From NCBI GenBank assembly GCA_030685235.1, contig MU839090.1, positions 542,732 to 606,731 of the forward strand: 64,000 bases of DNA, read 5' to 3'. Origin of the DNA: Copromyces sp. CBS 386.78 (lineage: Eukaryota > Ascomycota > Sordariomycetes > Sordariales > Sordariaceae). Numbering within the stretch: the stretch's first letter is position 1; each line of letters opens with the position of its first letter. The notes beneath the pieces are model-generated. The model was not told where the DNA came from and did not search any database. It saw nothing but the letters and a program-made list of their open reading frames with translations. Positions 33,761 through 46,907 of the stretch are shown one piece after another. The position numbers were made by a program, and so were the translations under genes.

Positions 33761-34387
33761 ATGGCCAACTTCCTCGCCTCCATCTTCGGCACCGAGCAAG
33801 ACAAAGTCAACTGCTCCTTCTACTACAAGATCGGCGCCTGCCGTCACGGCGACCGGTGCAGTCGCAAGCACGTGAAACCCTCTTACTCGCAGACGATCCT
33901 GATGCCGAACCTGTACCACAACCCGGCCTTCGACCCCAAGAACCGGATGAACGCGTCGCAGCTGCAGAACCACTTCGACGCCTTCTACGAGGACATCTGG
34001 TGCGAGATGTGCAAGTACGGCGAGCTCGAGGAGCTGGTCGTGTGCGACAACAACAACGACCACCTGATTGGCAATGTGTACGCGCGCTTCAAGTACGAGG
34101 ACTCCGCCCAAAAAGCGTGTGATGATCTGAACAGCCGCTGGTATGCCGCCAGGCCGATTTATTGCGAATTGTCACCCGTGACGGATTTCCGCGAGGCGTG
34201 CTGCCGCTTGAACTCGGGAGAGGGATGTGTGCGTGGGGGTTTCTGTAACTTCATACATCGCAAGAACCCCAGCCCGGAGCTGGATAGGGAGCTCGAGCTT
34301 AGCACCAAAAAGTGGCTCAAGATGAGGCCGCGGAGCCGCAGCCCGACGCGCTCGCCTAGCCCGGAGCCGACTAGGAGACGGTATTAG
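33761..34387 (+). CDS. U2 snRNP auxiliary factor small subunit (U2AF35-type)
   Basis: This is a single-exon gene of 208 aa. U2AF small subunit recognises the 3' splice-site AG with its large partner during early spliceosome assembly in the nucleus. Visible features: the first CCCH zinc finger with C18-x8-C27-x5-C33-x3-H37 (CSFYYKIGACRHGDRCSRKH), the atypical UHM-type RRM (about 44-145) with DIWCEMCKYGELEELVVCDN and LIGNVYARFKYEDSAQKA, then RWYAARPIYCELSPVTDF. The second CCCH finger is CCRLNSGEGCVRGGFCNFIH (about 155-175). The short C-terminal tail (RSRSPTRSPSPEPTRRRY) replaces the long RS domain of animals. Codon choice is strongly C/G-ending, suggesting high expression. The family length (200-240 aa) matches well. 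Confidence 0.97.
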   Translation: MANFLASIFGTEQDKVNCSFYYKIGACRHGDRCSRKHVKPSYSQTILMPNLYHNPAFDPKNRMNASQLQNHFDAFYEDIWCEMCKYGELEELVVCDNNNDHLIGNVYARFKYEDSAQKACDDLNSRWYAARPIYCELSPVTDFREACCRLNSGEGCVRGGFCNFIHRKNPSPELDRELELSTKKWLKMRPRSRSPTRSPSPEPTRRRY

Positions 34388-35140
34388 GAGGTGGAGCGTC
34401 GTCTCATGAGGCTGGATGGAGTTGACGGCGGCGGTGGCGGACGGACGGACGGCGATGCGACAACAACGTAGTCGGGGAAGAAACTCACGAGGTCGATGAA
34501 GAGGAGGAGGAGGGAGAAGAAGAGCCAGAACAACTACGCCAGTCATCGACAGTCAACACCGTCAAGAGGCAGATTTCACAGTTCGCGCGGATAGAGAGGT
34601 GGAACGAAAACATGGTCATGAATGAGGAAATGGGGGATATTGAATTGCAAGAACAGGCTAGGTCTGTCTGATCTGCAGCAGAGCTGGGCCAAGGTTATCA
34701 TCAAATTAGTACTGGAGTAGGGGCGTTCGTCGATTACTACTAGAATGTGATGTAATGGTTTCGGCTAGACAACATGAGTCTCAGTTATTGCCTTTTTGTA
34801 TGTGTATCAACAGTTTAATCAAGGATTCCAAAATCCTTCCCACTTATCACAGCCATGTCTGCAACGGCCTTTAAAATGCTTGCCCCATAGTAGTATTGAA
34901 CTTTGGTCCCGATTATCATCGTCCCAGTCCGTGATCATCCAAATCCATGCTTCCGAGTGTGGTTTGTTCTAACGGATCCGTCTTAATGCTTTAACGCTAA
35001 CAACTACTGTTACTGTAAATAGATATGGTAGAGGGTATCTCAGGCTTCATATCCCGATCGAGAACAGCTTCGAAGCTTATCCTCAGTTTCTTCGCGCACA
35101 CGGTCTCGCACCGTCACTCAACCAACTCTTCCATCGTCGT
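34388..35140. other. Intergenic region between convergent genes
   Basis: The 3' flanks of the U2AF gene and of the 1166-aa protein gene lie here. AT-rich sequence at 34700-35030 is compatible with 3' ends. I see no further gene. Confidence 0.5.
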
Positions 35141-38100
35141 TTACTTCTTTGGTAACCTCGAGCTCTTCACGGGTGCCGGGAGACACAAGGCAAGCTTGTC
35201 ACGCTCTGTGCATCATGTTAGCAAGCTGTGAAAGGGTGGATAGGAAATGGGAGCGTCTGGACGTACCCGCTTCACTGTCGAACAAGATGGTAATGTCGTC
35301 ATGTTCTCCCGGGAGTTCAGGTAGATCAAGACACAAGAAGGCCGTGTCTGCAGCTGCCTGGGCATCTGTGACATTCTGGGGCAATACTTTGGGCAATGGA
35401 AACTTGGCATCGGCAATCTTAAGCCCGGCCTTGCCGCTTCTGTTGAAAGCCTCGAAGATGTCGGTTCCTTTCAGAGTGAATCCCATGCACTGGCCGTGGG
35501 TGAAATTTTCGAAGAAGGTTAACATCTGCGTAACCCCGTCTTGCTGCACGATCTGGATTCGGGTTGACCCTGCTTCCCATTTCTTGTGAATCGGTACCAC
35601 CATACGACGACGAGAAATCGCAAATGCGCTAGCAATGCCGTCAAAGAGGATTTTGAAGCCAGTGATGGCCGACTCAAAGGCATGGAGTTCCCCGACACTA
35701 GGGAACATGTAGGTTCTGATGGTGGGAGATTGTTGCAGGACTTCCAAGCATTCGGCCATCGCCTGGGAGAGCTCGCGCGGAATCTTTGGATCTGTAACTG
35801 CCAAGGTTGCGTCTGCTTGCGGCTGGCGGAACACCATGATACAACTTGGGTTACGTACGTCCAGTCTCAATCGCAGTTCGCCGGGCGCAACGTTGATCCT
35901 GTCGGTGAATGTGCCGTCCTGGAAGTCGTAAACCACACGAAGCTTGTCAGCCAGAACACACGGTGGCCGGTCACCGTCATTGTCGTCATTGATGACCTTG
36001 ACTCTTTGCCAGCTCAACCCAGCCATCTGCTTGAGACCGTTGTGTGTCGAATCCCCGTATTTTTCAGAGAACCAGACAACCTTCAGCGGAACCTCACAGA
36101 AAACCTCCTCATTCTTCTGTAATGCTGACCCAATGAGTAGACTATGCATCTGCGACCTTTCTTGCTCGTCCTTGAAAGACAAAACCATGCTTCCCTTGAG
36201 ACGCCCGTTTTCAAACTTCACGGTAAGGGCAGGGTCGCCTGCTTCACTGCGACATTTGCCAAGCTGAATGAGTGTTTGTGGAGTGTACACTTGATTGACG
36301 CCGCTCAGTGTCTTGACCTTTGGCCCTGTGACAACTGCGATTCGGTATCCGCGATGGTAGGTTCGGGGCCCGGTTGCCGCACCTTCTTTCTTGAGGCGCT
36401 CAAACAAGGCGAGCTCGCACCCGGGGGTCGCTTCCCTAGGAAACTGTCGGGCCTGTGGGTCATTGTCGACATACTGAAAGGCGCGAAGGGTTGATCTGAA
36501 GAGGCACTTCTCGTCTGGCTTCGCGTAAAGGCTCGAATGGACCTTGGCGCTGAACTCGTACATGCTTCGCAGCGTTTTGAAGCTGCTTTGCGAGCATTGG
36601 AGGACCAGGGCAAACCCTCGAGGCAGTCTTACATCCAGGGTGAGTGTTTCTGGGCGCCATCGTACGTCTTCCCATACGGGACCCAGGCCTTTGTTACCAG
36701 ATATCCTAAGCTGAACAGAATCATTTTGGGTCGCGACGATGAACATGATATCCGCTTGTTTCGGCGGTCTCACAATGGATAAGAAACACGGAAAGTGAAG
36801 TCTTTGTGATTCTCTCCCTTGCTCCATTAGGAATGCTTCAATGCGGAAACGCCCGAAGGAGAAGTAGTTGTCGGAGTCTCCCAATGGAAGAGCTTCTAGC
36901 ATCCCCATCCCAGGCTGGAGTTGCTGTGTTGAAGCGAGCGCTGAGCTTGAGGACCCCCAAAGGAGGGAGATGATGTCTTGGGTCAAGGATGGATATTCTA
37001 TCCATATTGACCTGTCTATCGCTTGAGGTAAGAGGGCTTCCTCGGGTGGCATGAAACCGTTTCTTTGCATTGAGCCGGCCAATTTTCGCAGGTTGTTTGC
37101 GAGAACCTTTCGTACCTCTTCCACCCCCGCCTCTACCGGGGTCGATGTGCTGTTGGTTATCTCCGGAACCATCTTTTCTGATAACCAGTACGCTTTGGCG
37201 AGGTCTGCATGAGCTTGCTGTTTAGCCAGGCTGTTTCTTTGCTCAGCTTCGAGACCGGCCGGCCGTTCGCGAACAGCATTCTCCAGTGCCATTCGGCCAG
37301 TAAGGAACCACCATAACGCCGCCCTTACAAGCTGTCCAGGTGTCGCTGATAGCAAGGGCCGAACGCTCTCGGAGTGAAGACGAAATAGCTCAAAGAGATG
37401 AATACTCCGGGTAGCAAAAGTATTCAAGGCATCGTCTAATGCACTCTGATCATGGTTCCATGCTGGGGTTGGCGGTTGCTGAGCTGCAATTGGTGACATA
37501 TTCTCCCCCTCCAGGGACCGTCCTGACGATCTAAACGATCCAAACTGGTTGATGAAGCTGATGGGTGGACTTTGTTCTAGACCAGGTGTCAGTCCGGGTG
37601 TCGGGAGTGGGCTCATCTGCGGTTGCAAATGCAATGGAGAGTGCTGTGTGTCCGGCGCTAGAGTCCCATTCCGTGGCAGTTTCAGAGCCCGAGGCGAGTC
37701 AACAGTATATGTCTGAGGGGAGCTAGGAGCCTGAGCGGGTATAGGAGAGGGACCGAGCCTGGACTGGGGTGAGGATGGCATTACGGGCTGACCGAGGGAT
37801 TCTGGCTGTGATGGCTGGTACAGTGAAGGAGGGTGCATATCTCTTGGAGACTCTGTATACTGTCCTCGATTCATCGAGCCGGTGGTTGAAAGTGGTGGCC
37901 TCTTGGAAGATCGAGTAGCTTGCGAGGATATGCTTGCCGAGCGGACAGCATTGGCAAAGGCCTGTCCTTCTGCTTCCCGCATCTCAGCTTGATGCAGCTC
38001 AATGAACGAACGGCGCTTCTCCTCTGGGTTGATTGCTGGGCTGCCTCTTGGCCTGGCCTGAGGACTGTTTCCTTCTGCTAGTTCTTGTTCCGCAGTACCA

Positions 38101-38702
38101 GGTATACTAGTGAACCCAGTTTGTGTGCGTCGCAATGGTCCTGGCTTGAATGAAGAATCGCTCTGTTGCGTTGCACCAGGTGGCCCAGTAGGTCTTCCAC
38201 CCCCATCCATGGGCCTAACAGGCGCAGTTGTATTCGGGGGCATGGGTGGCCTGGCCTTCTTTCTTTTCGCGATCTCGACCGTGGGGACGTCGCACTCGTC
38301 GCCGCCATGTCCAATAACTTCGGGGTATGCATCGGTAAACTTGACGTTCAGGCCTTTATTTTTGCGGATTTGTGGGCTGTGTGAGCGTGCTCGGATGACC
38401 ATATCATGCCGAGGGTCTGTGGGACTCTGCACATTTAGAGAGTTGGGATATCGCGTACTGCCGGCAGTCTTGATGTCGAGTTTTGCCAGCGTGGGAGGCC
38501 CTGGATGGGCAACTTGCAACTTATCTGATGAGCCGTGAAAAAAATCATTCAGATCTCCAGACGATCCCGTGTTATCGTGAGAAGGCTTCCGGTCGCGGTC
38601 GCGGTCGTCTTTCACCCGGCCGAAGAGCTTCCCCATTATGCGGCCCCTTTTGGTACCCCGGCCATCTTCCTGCACCGAGATCATAGGCGGTTCGTTCTCC
38701 AT
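35141..38702 (-). CDS. Large conserved fungal protein of unknown function with PH-like C-terminal region
   Basis: Two exons on minus, 35267-38702 and 35141-35205, give 1166 aa. ATG 38702 (MENEPPMISVQEDG) is the first in-frame methionine. The frame is open a little further but without ATG. Without splicing the frame ends at 35199. The intron at 35206-35266 has GTACGT, GCTAAC and CACAG and replaces that tail by ERDKLALCLPAPVKSSRLPK. Residues 1-430 are a basic, Pro/Ser/Gln-rich disordered region. The C-terminal 700 residues are globular, with several segments resembling PH-type strands (FGRFRIEAFLMEQG, LHFPCFLSIVRPPKQADIMF, WQRVKVINDD, TRIQIVQQDG). I recall such proteins as uncharacterised in many Pezizomycotina. 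No membrane segment or catalytic motif is recognised. Confidence 0.82.
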
Positions 38703-41700
38703 TTTCTGAATCGATTGTCGTGTGTAGTTGTGTTTTCGAGGCGCGTCATGGGGCCCCGGGCTTCCTCTGGACGTTATAGCGACAGTAGGCGCGGACCGAG
38801 TCCGTTCTGGGTCGAGCACGGAAACTTGTCATGCACACGCCGTAGTGCGACCAGGAACCGGTAACAACCAGATCGAGAATTGAGGTAGGCGCAATGACCG
38901 ACCAGTCGCAGTGGCTTGGGCTTCGACAAAGTGATTATGGCGAAAGAACAACTGGGGGTTCGGGCTGCCGAGACAGGGTGCGGTAAGATAGGCAGGCAGT
39001 GGTGATGTTCGGAGGAGACCCGGGTAACTGAATGGAAGCGGAAGGTAAGCAAGATGGGCAGAATGGTGGATGGTGGATGGATGGGTGTTGTTGTTGGCTG
39101 TAAAGGTGCAGTGGTGTTCAAGCCACTGCGGCAGCCCCGAGTAGGAAGCTGTCGTAACGGTTGCGGTCGTTATTTGGGATGACAGCAGCAGGTGCAAGCC
39201 GGGCGCCGGACAGACTAGCGGTACCTTAGGTAGGTAAGTGCTGCAACCTACCTGCCCGCAGCAGAACGGGAGAGGCGGGGCAGATCAGTCAGGGGGAACC
39301 GGGAGTCAAGCAGGCCAATCTGCTTGCCAGCAGACAGGAGGACCGACGAGAGAGCTGTGATCGTCTTACATTCGCGGACCAAGCGAGGATAAACTGGAGT
39401 CCTGGATTGCGGCAGTGCCTTGGCTGGAGCACTGAGGGTTGCAGATGTTCGGTGGACAGATCTGCGCCTGGATTCATATAATAAAGGGAGATGGCGGGCC
39501 CGGCCCGGGATAGGTAACTGACCTCCAACTGGGTAGGTAGTAAGTACGAGGTATGGAAGTTCGTAAGGCAAGATGACGATACCTAGGTAGCTCTGACTGT
39601 AAAGAGGTTCCGACGACGACAGGACTGTTAACAATGTCTCTGTTGGGCAACGTGTCACAAGACAGCCAACCCGATGTGATCGCGGAAACCGTTTGGCGTT
39701 GGGGATGGAACAGTTGAAAGCTCAAGCCCAAGCAAGGGACGGAAGAATGGTAGAGGAATTGAACCTGAAATGGATATCGCCCGGGCAAGAACAAATCGCC
39801 CGGTGTTGGTTATCATCCACATATTGCCGTACTAGCAGATCCTGTTCCTTTAGCTAAACTCGTATTTAAGGCACGGATCCGTCCTCTCTCCCAGTGTCTC
39901 CCCTGATGGCGTCACGCATCATCTTCCTCAACGGGCAATGGGCCTCGAGGTGCAGCATTCTCGATAGTTGATTTTCGTGTTTCAGGGTTCGCGAAGGGTC
40001 GCGAATGGTCGCGGATTGACACTCCCTCTCCAGTGAGGAGCAGCGAGTCTCCACTCTTTACGCTTCAAGGGTTTCTGAGCTTGGCACGTTGGCAGCAGCA
40101 GCCCGCCCTGGAGAGCCACTGCCAGTTTCGTTGCTCCAGGGGCAGACCCAGGTTTTCACACAGGTACAGGTATGTGGGCCGGCCGAGGTTGCAACTTTCC
40201 GTCGAGTCCCCTGGCCGCTTAAGTGATCCCTCCTCGACTGAAAGGACAGCCCGTCCATAGGAAGTTCCCTGAACAAAAGGTCACATCAAAAATCGTGGGT
40301 CAACTTAATGCGGTACCTATGGCGGTGCATCCATTGCGTGGTACCATACCCGCTAAGAGAGATAGGTAGCACGTGTCGACCACGATACGGTCTTCCAGTC
40401 GGGGTCGAAAAATCTATTCATATCACAAAAGCCAACCGCAGCATCGTCACTGTGGAGGACCTTGACCGCATAAAGCTGTGCTGACCACTTGTGCATACCA
40501 TACCCAAGACCAGTGGATGGATGTTAGCTCTTGTCGTTAATGTTCTCTGCTCTAATCCAACCACGTAGGACGCCAGCTCTCGTGTTCTTGCAACTTCAAA
40601 GGAGCCAGAGCCTCACTGGCGCCTCTAGATGCCCGAAATACATACCCTGATTCTGTAACGCGACTCGACCAGTGCATGACATACCGGATCTCCAAACCCG
40701 GGCGGCCTTCCCTTGTGTTGTTGAGGAAAAGCGACTCCAAAGCAGAGGTCTCGCCAGCGGCTCAAAGAGAGCCCCGACAACGGTGAACGATACTGACCAG
40801 TTGCCAGGTGAGGAACGGGACGGACAGCCAGAGAAGCATCGCCAAGAATGTCTAAGCCACAATGTTATTTACCGATTAGGCCACTGATGGGGGGCATCGT
40901 GAAGCCATTGCGATTGCGGCCACTGGGCTTTTGGTCACTGGAACGCATATTTGCAGGGAATCGGTCAGTATTGCGTTGTGACCAACATGACTTATACGTA
41001 CCACTTGATAGTTAATGACAGCCCGGCACACAAGCTAGTCTAGTGGCCCATATCACCGCAAGGTATTTGCCGGAGAGCAACACCGGGGGAAGGTAAGGCG
41101 ACTGTTGCTCATGGTATTATCAGACGACTTGGATCTCCAAAGGTCGTTGATGATGCCAGGCTGAAGCATTGTGGTCAAAATAATGGAACCATGGAAGATC
41201 GGCCACCATGAAGTCTTGTTGTCGTGAATCATAAGGTAGGTATACTGGTATAGACGGGAGAACTCTTCGCTGAATGGCCAGTCCCTGGAGAAGGGAGGAG
41301 CTTGGGCTGAGGTGGGCTGGGTTGGGTCACCCACGTCATTTGTATTCAGGTCCCCCTCCATCGCCCCGTCCGCCCTCCATGTCAGGCTGCCCCGCCCCGT
41401 TCAGGCCGGCTTCGCGCTTTTAGAACGGGAAACTTGCGAATCCCGCCATCTGCCGGTATCTGCCCCGTCGTCCGCCTGAAGCTTCCCAAATCCCAACATC
41501 CGTCGACCCCGGGCCGTCATCGATCCACGCACGCATTCCATTCCCTAGGCCCCAACAGTCCCGCTGCAATTCGTAGGAAGAAGGGGAAGTGAGTGGGAAT
41601 TCCCAACCCCTAAAGACTGTACATACCCGATACCACCCTGCCTAAAACGTTCCTGGACAAGAGCACCCGCATTTGCGTTTGCACTTGCATCTCCCTTCCT

Positions 41701-41823
41701 CCTACGGACCCCGCGTCGACTTGTACAATTTATACATACCTTAGTCTATCCGCCCCGCGGCAAACGCGCCTCTTCTTCGTCGTCTCATTCTGCCACGGCA
41801 CCGAACCGTAGAGCTACAGCAAG
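38703..41823. other. Gene-poor region between divergent genes
   Basis: Promoters of the 1166-aa protein gene (left) and of the Osh6/7-like gene (right) must lie here. The right end, 41640-41823, is C-rich and leader-like. The middle has several CCTAGGTA-type palindromic strings around 39230, 39520 and 39580. I find no supportable coding region or tRNA. Confidence 0.45.
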
Positions 41824-43882
41824 ATGATGGGCCTTGTATCTGGTGTATCTGGCCGTCGTAGGGCTACATCTACTACCAGTGAGTCGCCGAGGTACTGCGC
41901 TGAGCGCATCGCCCCCCGTACGCGAATCGTTCTTGTCTGTTGCTAACATGCGCTTGTCTTCCCGTCTAGGCAGTAGATCTTCTGGTGATGGCCACCAGGA
42001 TGTCGCCGAGGACGATACTCTCGTTGTCGAGCCCGACCAGGGAAACGGTCCGTTGACCCTCTAGCCTGACAAGCGACCGCCATCCCGTCCACTGTTGCTG
42101 ACCTTGTCACCAGTCCTGTCGCATATCATCTCACAGCTCAGACCCGGCGCCGATCTTAGCAGGGTCGTCTTGCCAACCTTCATCCTCGAACCTCGCAGCA
42201 TGTTGGAGCGGATAACAAAGTATGGCTTGGTCAAACTTGGTTCCATGCGCAGCGGACGGGACATACCTGCTGACCGACTGCAACAGTTTCATGTGCCATC
42301 CCGAGATGCTCCTACCCATCCCCGAAATCGACGACCCGGTACAGAGATTCGTGGCGGTAGTTAAGTTCTACCTAAGTGGCTGGCATATCCGCCCTCCGTA
42401 AGACACACGGTTTCAGCATTGCGGCAACTTGCGCCGTAGCTTGTGACCATGTTTGCTGATCTTTCTATAGGGGAGTCAAGAAACCACTGAACCCCGTTCT
42501 TGGTGAGATTTTCACCTGCTACTGGGACTTCCCCGACAAGACGAGGGGCTACTACATCTCCGAGCAAACATCACACCACCCTCCCAAGTCGAGTTACTTC
42601 TACATGGTTCCGGGCCATAACATCAGGGTTGATGGCACACTCAAGCCCCGAAGCAAGTTCTTGGGCAACTCTGCTGCGAGCTTGATGGAGGGTATCGCAA
42701 TCTTGAGCCTTCTGAACCGAGGCGCGGATCCTCAGAGGGGAGAGAGATAGTGAGTATACCCATTCTGGGAGTGCTCCTCGATTCACTTGCTCATCGTGTG
42801 TGCTTTAGTATCATCACTCAGCCCAACATGTACGCAAGAGGAATCTTGTTTGGCAAGATGAAATATGAGTTGGGAGACCACAGTTATGTGCGATGCCCCG
42901 AACTCGACCTTGTGGCCGATGTCGAGTTCAAGACGAAGGGCTGGGTCAGTGGTACCTACAACGCCATTGGTGGAACCATTCGCAGAGGGAGTACCGGCGA
43001 GATCCTCTACGAGCTGTCGGGTCTCTGGAGCGAAGAGATGTATCTGCGAGATGTGAAGGTAGGTCATAATCACAGAACCCATACCGGAAGCGAGCTAATA
43101 GCGGAAACAGACTGGACACAAAGATATGTTCTTTAACGCTTTGCGCGCGAAATCTAGCCCTCCGATTGCACGCCCGATCGAAGAGCAAGAGGAGCGGGAA
43201 TCACAGAAGCTTTGGGCTGCGACAGCCAAGGCGGTCAAGGAACGAAATCACGAACTGGCCACCATCGAAAAGACGAAGATCGAAGACCAACAGCGCGAGG
43301 AGACCGCCAAGCGTAACAATGATGGCGTGGAGTGGCATCCGCGCCTCTTCCGCATGGTTCGTGGCGGTCCCGGCGGCTCTGAGGAGGGTGAAGAGGATCT
43401 CGAGTGGATCATCAACGCAACAATGTCAGTGAGCGGCGAAATGGAATTCTTTGGGGCGAAGACTAACGAATCACAGAGACGGAGATACACCAGAGAAGCA
43501 GGCTGAACAGATCATGGCGATTTATCCCATTGTGAAAGGCCAGCGGTTCGTTGAAAAGAACCCCATCCCCCATCGAACTCCTATAGCGAGTCCCAGTAAA
43601 GAGGCTCATCCTCCCGTCCTAACGGCAGACCACGAAAAGCTGGATTACGAGGAAGCTGTTGCGGCGAAAGAGCTGGTAGACACGGCGCCAAAGGTCCATG
43701 CGCCGCTGGATTCTTCCCATGAAAGCACCACGGAGGTCCAGACGCTTCTTGCTGCTACAGGCACCGTCGCTAAAGAGGGACCGCTGCTCGATTTCCACGA
43801 AGACGTGGCAAAGGACTTGCCGGCTATCAAGAAAGCTGACACGGACGACTCGCATGACAAGTTTGTGGATGCACAGAACTAA
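41824..43882 (+). CDS. Oxysterol-binding protein homologue, Osh6/Osh7-like lipid exchanger
   Basis: Eight exons give 532 aa: 41824-41878, 41970-42047, 42114-42219, 42287-42397, 42471-42749, 42809-43058, 43111-43424 and 43477-43882. Every junction restores family sequence. The ORD domain starts near residue 45 (NVLSHIISQLRPGADLSRVV), continues with PTFILEPRSMLERIT and KPLNPVLGEIFTCYWDFPDK, then the fingerprint SEQTSHHPPKSSYFYM and KMKYELGDHSYVRCPELD. A helical end follows (ESQKLWAATAKAVKERNHEL, DGVEWHPRLFRMV). It lacks PH and ankyrin domains, so it is a short ORP. The LGEIFTCYWDFP and EQTSHHPPKSSYFYM forms resemble yeast Osh6/Osh7, which exchange phosphatidylserine for PI4P at ER-plasma membrane contacts. 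The ligand here is inferred. The C-terminal 110 residues are an acidic, probably disordered tail. Two donors are weak (GTCCGT at 42048, GTCAGT at 43425). Confidence 0.93.
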
Positions 43883-46800
43883 GGGTCTGTCGGTTTGCAT
43901 GAATACCAACCGACATGTTTGCTGTGGGATAACGTGTAATTTCTCGAAGATACCTCTGTTCACTTGCATATCTGCTTTACCCGTTTCGAAATGGCGTGTG
44001 TCTGGTCTACCTTTTCGGGTTATAAATAGGTCCGTACAGTCCCACCCTTCCTCCCTTTAATGAGGATAATACCAACTTGGTCAACCAAACCGGAAATACA
44101 TATTACCACCATGATCCGAGAGAAACCTAGGCTCTTATGTGAATTGCGTCGGTCTTGCGTATAATTCTACAACAGCTGTCAGAGTGACGCTGTGAGAGTG
44201 GCCAGGAAGTGACTGGTTTTCGTTGCGCACAAAAGTCCTGGCGCATACATCGGCAGCTAACACGCCATTCGGTGTCGTTTCAAAAGGGAGTGACTCCACT
44301 CGGGGGTTGACCCCTCCACTTCCAAGTCTATTATGGACTGTGAGAAGAAAACATGAAAAAGAGTCAGTGTTGGTGAGACAACATTGTGGTATTCCGGGGT
44401 TGATCGGTCCCGGGCCGGCAGGACCCACTCCGCCGGCGCCGTCCGGATTCGGTCCCGTTCGTCCGGCCCGTGTACTCCACTCCACTCCGAACCGGCGATC
44501 AATTTGCACTCTCTCATCGATGCCGTGAATTTGAGCGGGGCCGGTAAGATCTTCGACCGTCAACACTGAATCACGGATTGGGTTCGATAGGTGTGTAGAG
44601 GTACTTGTACACCTTAATTATTAACTCTCCCCGGCTAACCTCACATATGGGCCTGGGACGCTGGGCTCCCCCACACCGTAACCTCAGCCGCAGTCGCCGC
44701 AGTCGCCGCAGCCAAGCGACAAATGCTTCACACACACCCCCTCCCCCACGCTGTAACCTCACCACAGACTCGGACTCCAACGCCCAGCTTGCCAACACTC
44801 GCCAAGAAATCTACCTAAGGGCCCCAGGAATCCCTCAAGACTTAACAAGACGGACAGCAAGCCGCAAAAAGTCAACTTGTCCCAACTTTGGTTTCAATTT
44901 GTCAAACCACGTTGCCCGCCAGCCCGATCCCTGGGAGCTAACGAGAGTGACATGGGATGCCGTGGCCGAACGTGTAAGTGACGAGGGTGACTAAGCGTGC
45001 TCCTTCTTTCTTATTGGGTCGCCGCCACTGGTCGATCCGTCACCCATCAGCCGAGATTACCGGACGAGTTAAAACTCATTACGTTGATGGATTTGGAAGG
45101 GGAATTTGGATTATGACAAAGAGGTTGTCTGGGGATCTTATCAGATTGGGATATGCCCACCCAGCCTTGGACAACATACATTGCCATGGATATGATCAAC
45201 ACGATGCTTTGCGTGGAAATGAGTGACATGCTCTGTCATGTCATTGTCAAAATCAAAGTTGCTTTGCTTCCTTTCGATATTTCCAAGATGGGTATTTTAC
45301 GCTATACTTTTCGTCAGACGAAGAGATACAAGTTGGATTCAGCTACCTTCATGAACAGAGGGTCCAACCCATTCAATGTGAGAACAGATATCTCAGACAA
45401 CGCGGTTGGTTCGCCCACGACGAAGTGGACGAAGTGCGAGAATCGTGTTACACTTCTACTTTTCCTCGCACTCTGACTCTGTGCAATGGCACCAAGCACC
45501 AAATAAGCTTGGTGGAAACGTGTTACAGCATCGCTTCGTTCCGGGACCTCTCTCTGCTCTCTGGTATGTGGCAGGCAACCTAGGCCTGTTGGTAGAGTCG
45601 AACGGCGAAATTGCTTATTGTTACTGGGCTGTTTTTGTGGTGGACGAAATCTGAAGGCTTTAAATCCAATGATACGATGATTCGATCGTTCGACCCCGTT
45701 CGGAATAGTCTTGCTACCTAATATTTTAAGGGTTCATAGATTGAACGAGACAATAGTCAGACCTAAAGGCTATTCCATTTGACGGAGAGGACATGCTCAC
45801 AAAGGACGCTGAAAGTTACACCGTGCTACAGAGAATAAAATACTGAGATATATGAACTACATAGCACCGTGTCACCAGGAACCGTGCATGCTTACATGTG
45901 ATGGCCTACTAGATCTGCCTCTATTTCTATTTCCATTCCCAGTGTAATTTGTACGTGATACAGCGTTCAACACAAATCGTTTGTAGCCCCAACTTTGGTT
46001 CAATGCAATGCCTGTCGAGCCTGTCTGGTAAGTAAGCTCAATGCAGAAAAGCTCAAACATGCCTGCCACATTCTGGAGCTGTTGGCTCGAGTTCACATTA
46101 AATTGAGCAAGAGTCAGAGGATGGCAGCTGCTCATGATGAAATTTCAGTCCTCAAACTCGGGAGTGGGAAGGAACAGAGAGCGGAAGTTTCCGATCTAAC
46201 CAGGCTCGGGATCGTTGACCGTGCTTTTGGTTTTAGATTGCTGATTTGGATCTGCGCATGACTCGTTGGGCCGCAAAACATGAGGTTCAAACCCAAAAGG
46301 AGCTGGGCTCAAAATTCGTTGCCGGTAGCTCGGAGACAGCGAGAATCAGCAAGTTTGATCACTGAGAACTGGAACAGGAGACTCTCATAGCAGGGTATCA
46401 TGTGCTTGAAGTCACCTTTAATTACGACAGGCATCATTCATAAAAATTGATCAACCAAAGCAAATGCGAAGGACCGAAATCCAAGGTTTTGGACAATGAG
46501 AACTTTGAACGCTTCATGTAGCCGAAACATGCCTGCTTTCACATCGCCATCTAGATGGGGTATCATACAAAAAAATATGCCAGCCCAGGTACTATCATCC
46601 GGGGGATAAACTCGGTGTCCATCCAACAGTGTGTGATGGTAACATCCGTACAAAAACAAAACGGGGAAAAAGCCCACAAAGGAGGTATCGTTGAAAACCC
46701 CAAATCTACCCAGGCGTGCGCGGCGAAGGCGGGAAACCCTTCCCCTCCGGCGCTTGATTTCCTCAGTTTTCGACATTCGCTCATCCAAGGCCCCATAAAT

Positions 46801-46907
46801 CCAGAGTTCTATGCATTCCAAAAATCAAAAACAGAAACCAAAAAGTCGCTCATAGAAGTAATTTCGTCGCGTGGTCGCATAATTCGACGTCGAATTCTTT
46901 TATAATA
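43883..46907. other. Gene-less region between convergent genes
   Basis: I see no supportable gene in 3 kb. 44280-44570 is GC-rich with repeated ACTCC-type motifs. The frame at 44605-44994 (+) is a low-complexity Arg/Ser/Pro translation. The minus frame at 46438-46821 lies just beyond the ammonium transporter stop and is probably chance sequence in its 3' flank. Confidence 0.45.

Noticed and set aside
44280..44570. GC-rich block resembling the 1212-1285 palindrome
   Set aside because: Only short ACTCC/CCGG words are shared. I could not align the two blocks over any length, so a common repeat is not supported.
46438..46821. 127-codon minus frame following the ammonium transporter
   Set aside because: No domain or start support. 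It lies in the transporter 3' flank and the hydrophobic stretch is T-rich chance sequence.
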